From assembly GCA_019421015.1 (NCBI GenBank), contig JAHZGC010000003.1:178405-213086 (forward strand): a stretch of 34,682 nucleotides of DNA, in the 5' to 3' direction. A program made the translations under genes and the position numbers. Below, in pieces: positions 33,516-34,682 of the stretch. The notes under the pieces are model-generated. The model did no database searches. It was not told the DNA's origin and worked only from the letters and a program-made list of their open reading frames with translations. This stretch comes from Coriobacteriaceae bacterium. GTDB lineage: Bacteria > Actinomycetota > Coriobacteriia > Coriobacteriales > UMGS124. Each line of letters starts with the position of its first letter. Position 1 is the stretch's first letter.

Positions 33516-33552
33516 CGGGACCTCCAAGCGGTTGGCCCACAAGCACAGAGAA

Positions 33553-33596
33553 AGAGGGGCTTTCGCATCGCCCACGGGCAACGCGAAAGCCCCTCT
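33553..33596 (-). terminator. Terminator of aspS
   Basis: AGAGGGGCTTTCGC and GCGAAAGCCCCTCT form a perfect 14-pair stem, with an inner GCCC-ACG-GGC. On the minus strand it is followed by TTCTCTG, a weak T-rich tail. It lies 45 bases after the aspS stop codon. Confidence 0.8.
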
Positions 33597-33640
33597 GCAT
33601 AAACACCCGCGCAACGCGGCGAGCCGGGTTCCGCAGCAAA

Positions 33641-34682
33641 CTACACGGTGACGCGCAGGGCGACCTCGTCGAGCTGGCGGTCGGAGACGCGGCTCGGGGC
33701 GGCGCTCATGAGGTCGGCGCCCGAGGAGGTCTTGGGGAAGGCGATGACGTCGCGGATGGACTCGCCGCCGGTCAGGATCATGCACACGCGGTCGAGGCCC
33801 ATGGCAAAGCCGCCGAGGGTGGGAGCGCCGTAGCCCAGGGCCTCCACCAGGTAGCCGAACTGCTCCTTGGCGCGTTCTTCGGTAAAGCCGAGGCGCTTGA
33901 GCACACGCATCTGGAGGTCGGCGTTGTGGATGCGCAGGCCGCCACCGCCCGCCTCGTAGCCGTCCATCACGAAGTCGTAGGTGTAGGAGCGCACCGAGAG
34001 CGGGTCGGTCTCGATCTTGTCGAGGTCCTCCTCATAGGGCAGCGTGAAGGGGTGGTGCTCGGCGGCGTAGCGCTTCTCGTCCTCGTCATACTTGAACATG
34101 GGGAAGTTCACGACCCACAAAAAGTCGTGGCCCTCGCGCTCGATGCCCAGGGCGTTGGCCATGTGCACGCGCATACCGCCCAGAATCTCGTCGGCCAGCA
34201 CGCGGCCGCAGGCAGCGAACATGAGCAGGTCACCGGGCCGCACGTCGCAGCGCTCGCGCAGGGCGGCCATCTCCTCGTCGCTGAAGAACTTGACGATGGG
34301 GCTGTTCACCGAGCCGTCCTCGCGGAAGGCGATCCAGGCCAGGCCCTTGGCGCCGAAGGCCGAGGCGATGCCGGGGAGCTTGTCGAGCTCGCCGCGGCTC
34401 CAGGTGCCGGCGCCGCGGGCGTTGATGCACTTCACGACGTCGCCCTCGGTGTTGGCGGCCGAGGCGAACACCTTGAAGGCGGAGTTCTTGAAGATGTCGG
34501 TCACGTCGATCAGGTGCATGCCAAAGCGGGTGTCGGGCTTGTCGGAGCCGTAGGTGTCCATGGCCTCCCAGTAGGGCATGCGGCGCAGCGGCGTGGGCAT
34601 CTCGACGCCCACCGAGGCAAAGGCATCCTTGAGCACGTCTTCGAGCAGGCCGATGGCGCCGTCCATGTCGACACAGGACATC
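33641..34682 (-). CDS. aspS: Aspartate-tRNA ligase, AspS (5' end outside window)
   Basis: The C-terminal 347 codons or so of bacterial-type aspartyl-tRNA synthetase, a class II enzyme charging tRNA-Asp. The visible part starts within the catalytic domain (MSCVDMDGAIGLLEDVLKDAF) and includes the bacterial GAD insert (KCINARGAGTWSRGELDKL ... FAACGRVLADEILGGMR), FLWVVNFPMFKYDEDEKRYAAEHHPFT, RSYTYDFVMDGYEAGGGGLRIHN and motif 3 GFAMGLDRVCMIL. It ends ALRVTV. The first methionine in the frame (34681) is internal to the family (the -EMSxVD- region), so the start lies beyond the window. This is a core gene. Confidence 0.97.
   Translation of the reverse strand, partial: MSCVDMDGAIGLLEDVLKDAFASVGVEMPTPLRRMPYWEAMDTYGSDKPDTRFGMHLIDVTDIFKNSAFKVFASAANTEGDVVKCINARGAGTWSRGELDKLPGIASAFGAKGLAWIAFREDGSVNSPIVKFFSDEEMAALRERCDVRPGDLLMFAACGRVLADEILGGMRVHMANALGIEREGHDFLWVVNFPMFKYDEDEKRYAAEHHPFTLPYEEDLDKIETDPLSVRSYTYDFVMDGYEAGGGGLRIHNADLQMRVLKRLGFTEERAKEQFGYLVEALGYGAPTLGGFAMGLDRVCMILTGGESIRDVIAFPKTSSGADLMSAAPSRVSDRQLDEVALRVTV

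Overview
The window is high-GC DNA, probably from a member of the class Coriobacteriia (Actinomycetota), an anaerobic gut-type bacterium. This is inferred from gene content. It carries several Tat-exported fumarate/urocanate-reductase-type flavoproteins, a many-helix membrane protein ending in a LuxR helix-turn-helix next to one of them, iron-sulfur redox proteins, a heme/molybdopterin enzyme and an anaerobe-type feoAAB ferrous iron operon. No rRNA, tRNA, CRISPR array or transposase gene was found.

Layout. 1-2717: feoA-feoA-feoB (minus strand, feoB cut by the window edge) behind a possible metal-regulator site. 2784-4879: an ABC1/UbiB-type kinase and a phasin-like protein. 5125-6339: an M20 amidohydrolase. 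6491-8170: an intact Tat flavoprotein. 8363-10447: an SF2 helicase. 10603-11450: a PIN-domain toxin-antitoxin pair with a clear promoter and operator. 11534-16004: a 4Fe-4S protein with a divergent TetR regulator, then an aldo/keto reductase with a C-terminal ferredoxin domain and a divergent LysR regulator. 16008-17768: a large AAA-ATPase/PD-(D/E)XK protein. 17981-23925: a zone of gene decay holding two broken flavoproteins, a MerR regulator with an internal deletion and a multiheme/molybdopterin gene with a one-base frameshift, followed by an intact exported molybdopterin-domain protein. 24059-24885: an mqsRA-type toxin-antitoxin pair. 25136-28431: an HXXEE membrane protein, a TetR regulator and an intact Tat flavoprotein, with related palindromes in front of both possible target genes. 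28644-30002: a DUF4143 ATPase preceded by 33-bp direct repeats. 29999-33003: a membrane LuxR regulator beside a 5'-truncated flavoprotein. 33641-34682: aspS, cut by the window edge.

How the genes fit together. Much of the accessory content looks like exported respiratory modules: Tat flavoproteins, a heme/Mo enzyme and local one-component regulators. Two of the five flavoprotein loci are intact (6491-8170 and 26650-28431). Three are remnants, and the heme/Mo gene is frameshifted, so this part of the chromosome appears to be losing modules.

The least expected signal is not a gene. There are four families of short repeats: (1) two ~225-bp intergenic palindromes, each made of four copies of a ~29-bp unit with core CTTTGCGA; (2) two elements sharing the core GGCTTATGTGCC, each near a toxin-antitoxin locus; (3) a strongly over-represented 10-mer GGGYTTCTCC, often in inverted pairs; (4) a 33-bp tandem repeat in front of the DUF4143 ATPase gene.
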